Positions 5,816-6,296 of a DNA stretch of 6,296 nucleotides are shown one piece after another. Under the pieces are notes generated by a model. It ran no database searches and had not been told where the DNA came from. It saw only the letters and a list, made by a program, of their open reading frames with translations. The stretch's first letter is position 1. Each line of letters starts with the position of its first letter. The translations under genes were made by a program, and so were the position numbers. The stretch covers positions 1 to 6,296 of the forward strand of contig JAHDEQ010000178.1 in NCBI GenBank assembly GCA_020628755.1. Reading direction: 5' to 3'. This DNA comes from Saprospiraceae bacterium (GTDB taxonomy: Bacteria > Bacteroidota > Bacteroidia > Chitinophagales > Saprospiraceae).

Positions 5816-5846
5816 TTTGGTGAATCCCCAACTTGGGGTATTTTTG
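5816..5846 (+). promoter_or_regulatory. Complete Bacteroidota promoter for the DUF7935-type gene
   Basis: TTTG (5816-5819) and TATTTTTG (5839-5846) are separated by 19 bp, matching the -33/-7 consensus in sequence and spacing. The -7 box ends 26 nt before the ATG at 5872. This is the best promoter in the window. Confidence 0.65.
5826..5838. promoter_or_regulatory. Palindrome CCCCAACTTGGGG between -33 and -7, candidate operator
   Basis: A perfect 6+6 palindrome around a single C fills most of the spacer of the promoter above and abuts its -7 box. Its G/C content stands out from the AT-rich surroundings. A repressor bound here would block RNA polymerase directly. The position is seen; the regulatory role is inference, and no regulator is linked. 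Confidence 0.4.
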
Positions 5847-5871
5847 CCAAAATTTCAGAAAATTACACTAT

Positions 5872-6296
5872 ATGGATACACTTCTTGAAATTATAAAAAT
5901 CACGTTGCCTTCATTGGTTGTTTTTGGGACAGTTTATGTTTTGATGAAATATTTTTTTGAAGAACAACAAAAAATACGACATTTCAAAAATCAAGAGAAG
6001 CGTCAAAAACAGGCTTTGCCTGTTCAGTTGACAGCTTATGAACGATTGTCTCTTTTTTGCGAACGCATCTCTATTCCATCCATGATTTTAAGGGTCAAAA
6101 CCCCCGAAATGCAGGCCAAAGTCTTGCGCCTTGGTCTGATGATGGCCATACAAAAGGAGTATGAACACAATATTACGCAGCAAGTATATGTGTCCGATAA
6201 TTTGTGGAAGATTATCCAATTTGCCAAAGACGATGCCATTAATGTAGTAAATGCTGTTTCAGAGCAAGTTGACCCCAACGCAAGTGGCGACGAACT
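5872..6296 (+). CDS. Membrane-anchored DUF7935-type protein, N-terminal part (cut by window edge)
   Basis: The first 141 codons are present and run off the end. Residues 5-28 (LEIIKITLPSLVVFGTVYVLMK) form one transmembrane helix. A charged stretch (29-48, rich in Glu, Gln, Lys and Arg) follows, likely cytoplasmic by the positive-inside rule. Next come LTAYERLSLFCERI (53-66) and the block EYEHNITQQVYVS (96-108), which I recognise from a Bacteroidota family of unknown function often annotated as hypothetical or DUF7935. The segment after it (111-130) is helical, and the last visible residues include DPNASGDE. The ATG at 5872 lies 26 nt after a full consensus promoter. No function is known to me, and the missing C-terminus prevents any firmer call. 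Confidence 0.8.
   Translation, partial: MDTLLEIIKITLPSLVVFGTVYVLMKYFFEEQQKIRHFKNQEKRQKQALPVQLTAYERLSLFCERISIPSMILRVKTPEMQAKVLRLGLMMAIQKEYEHNITQQVYVSDNLWKIIQFAKDDAINVVNAVSEQVDPNASGDE

Noticed and set aside
6036..6278. Minus-strand open frame opposite the DUF7935-type gene
   Set aside because: The plus strand encodes a recognisable family across the same bases; the antisense reading has no motif.

Overview
The window is AT-rich DNA from a member of the Bacteroidota, most likely a Cytophagales-type bacterium. Three things point there. Several genes are preceded by the phylum's own -7 promoter element TAnnTTTG. The start sites lack good Shine-Dalgarno sequences. The protein at the right edge belongs to a membrane-anchored family (DUF7935) that I know only from this phylum. 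I cannot name the species.

Layout, left to right. The first 109 bases are the N-terminus of a minus-strand NAD(P)-binding epimerase/dehydratase (Rossmann motif TGGTGLVGS). A strong intrinsic terminator (190-224) separates it from a minus-strand SulP/SLC26 anion transporter (247-1872). A TetR-family regulator (2121-2807) diverges from the transporter across a 248-bp promoter region; divergence of this kind usually means local control. A short convergent gap with an AT-rich hairpin terminator (2855-2875) follows. Then comes minus-strand anmK (2917-4017), a peptidoglycan-recycling kinase. A plus-strand gene (4528-5622) diverges from anmK and encodes an unusual member of the arginyl/leucyl-tRNA-protein transferase (ATE/Bpt) superfamily. 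It lacks most of the N-terminal cysteine domain and has a C-terminal extension of about 150 residues. The right edge holds the start of a DUF7935-type gene (5872 onward), cut by the window end.

The most distinctive structure is non-coding. The 510-bp gap between anmK and the ATE-like gene holds a nested, near-symmetrical element (4118-4377). Its 23-bp inverted arms enclose two 68-nt hairpin units in opposite orientation. The two copies of one hairpin differ at exactly three base pairs, all compensatory. A second, smaller hairpin doublet (5664-5780) precedes the last gene. Three of the hairpins share the tag GTAAYR just 5' of the stem, which suggests REP elements of the kind moved by RAYT transposases. 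No such transposase is encoded here.

The genes do not form one pathway; they look like single-gene transcription units. The only likely functional pairing is the TetR regulator with the SulP transporter. No RNA genes, CRISPR array, insertion-sequence transposase or defence system was found.
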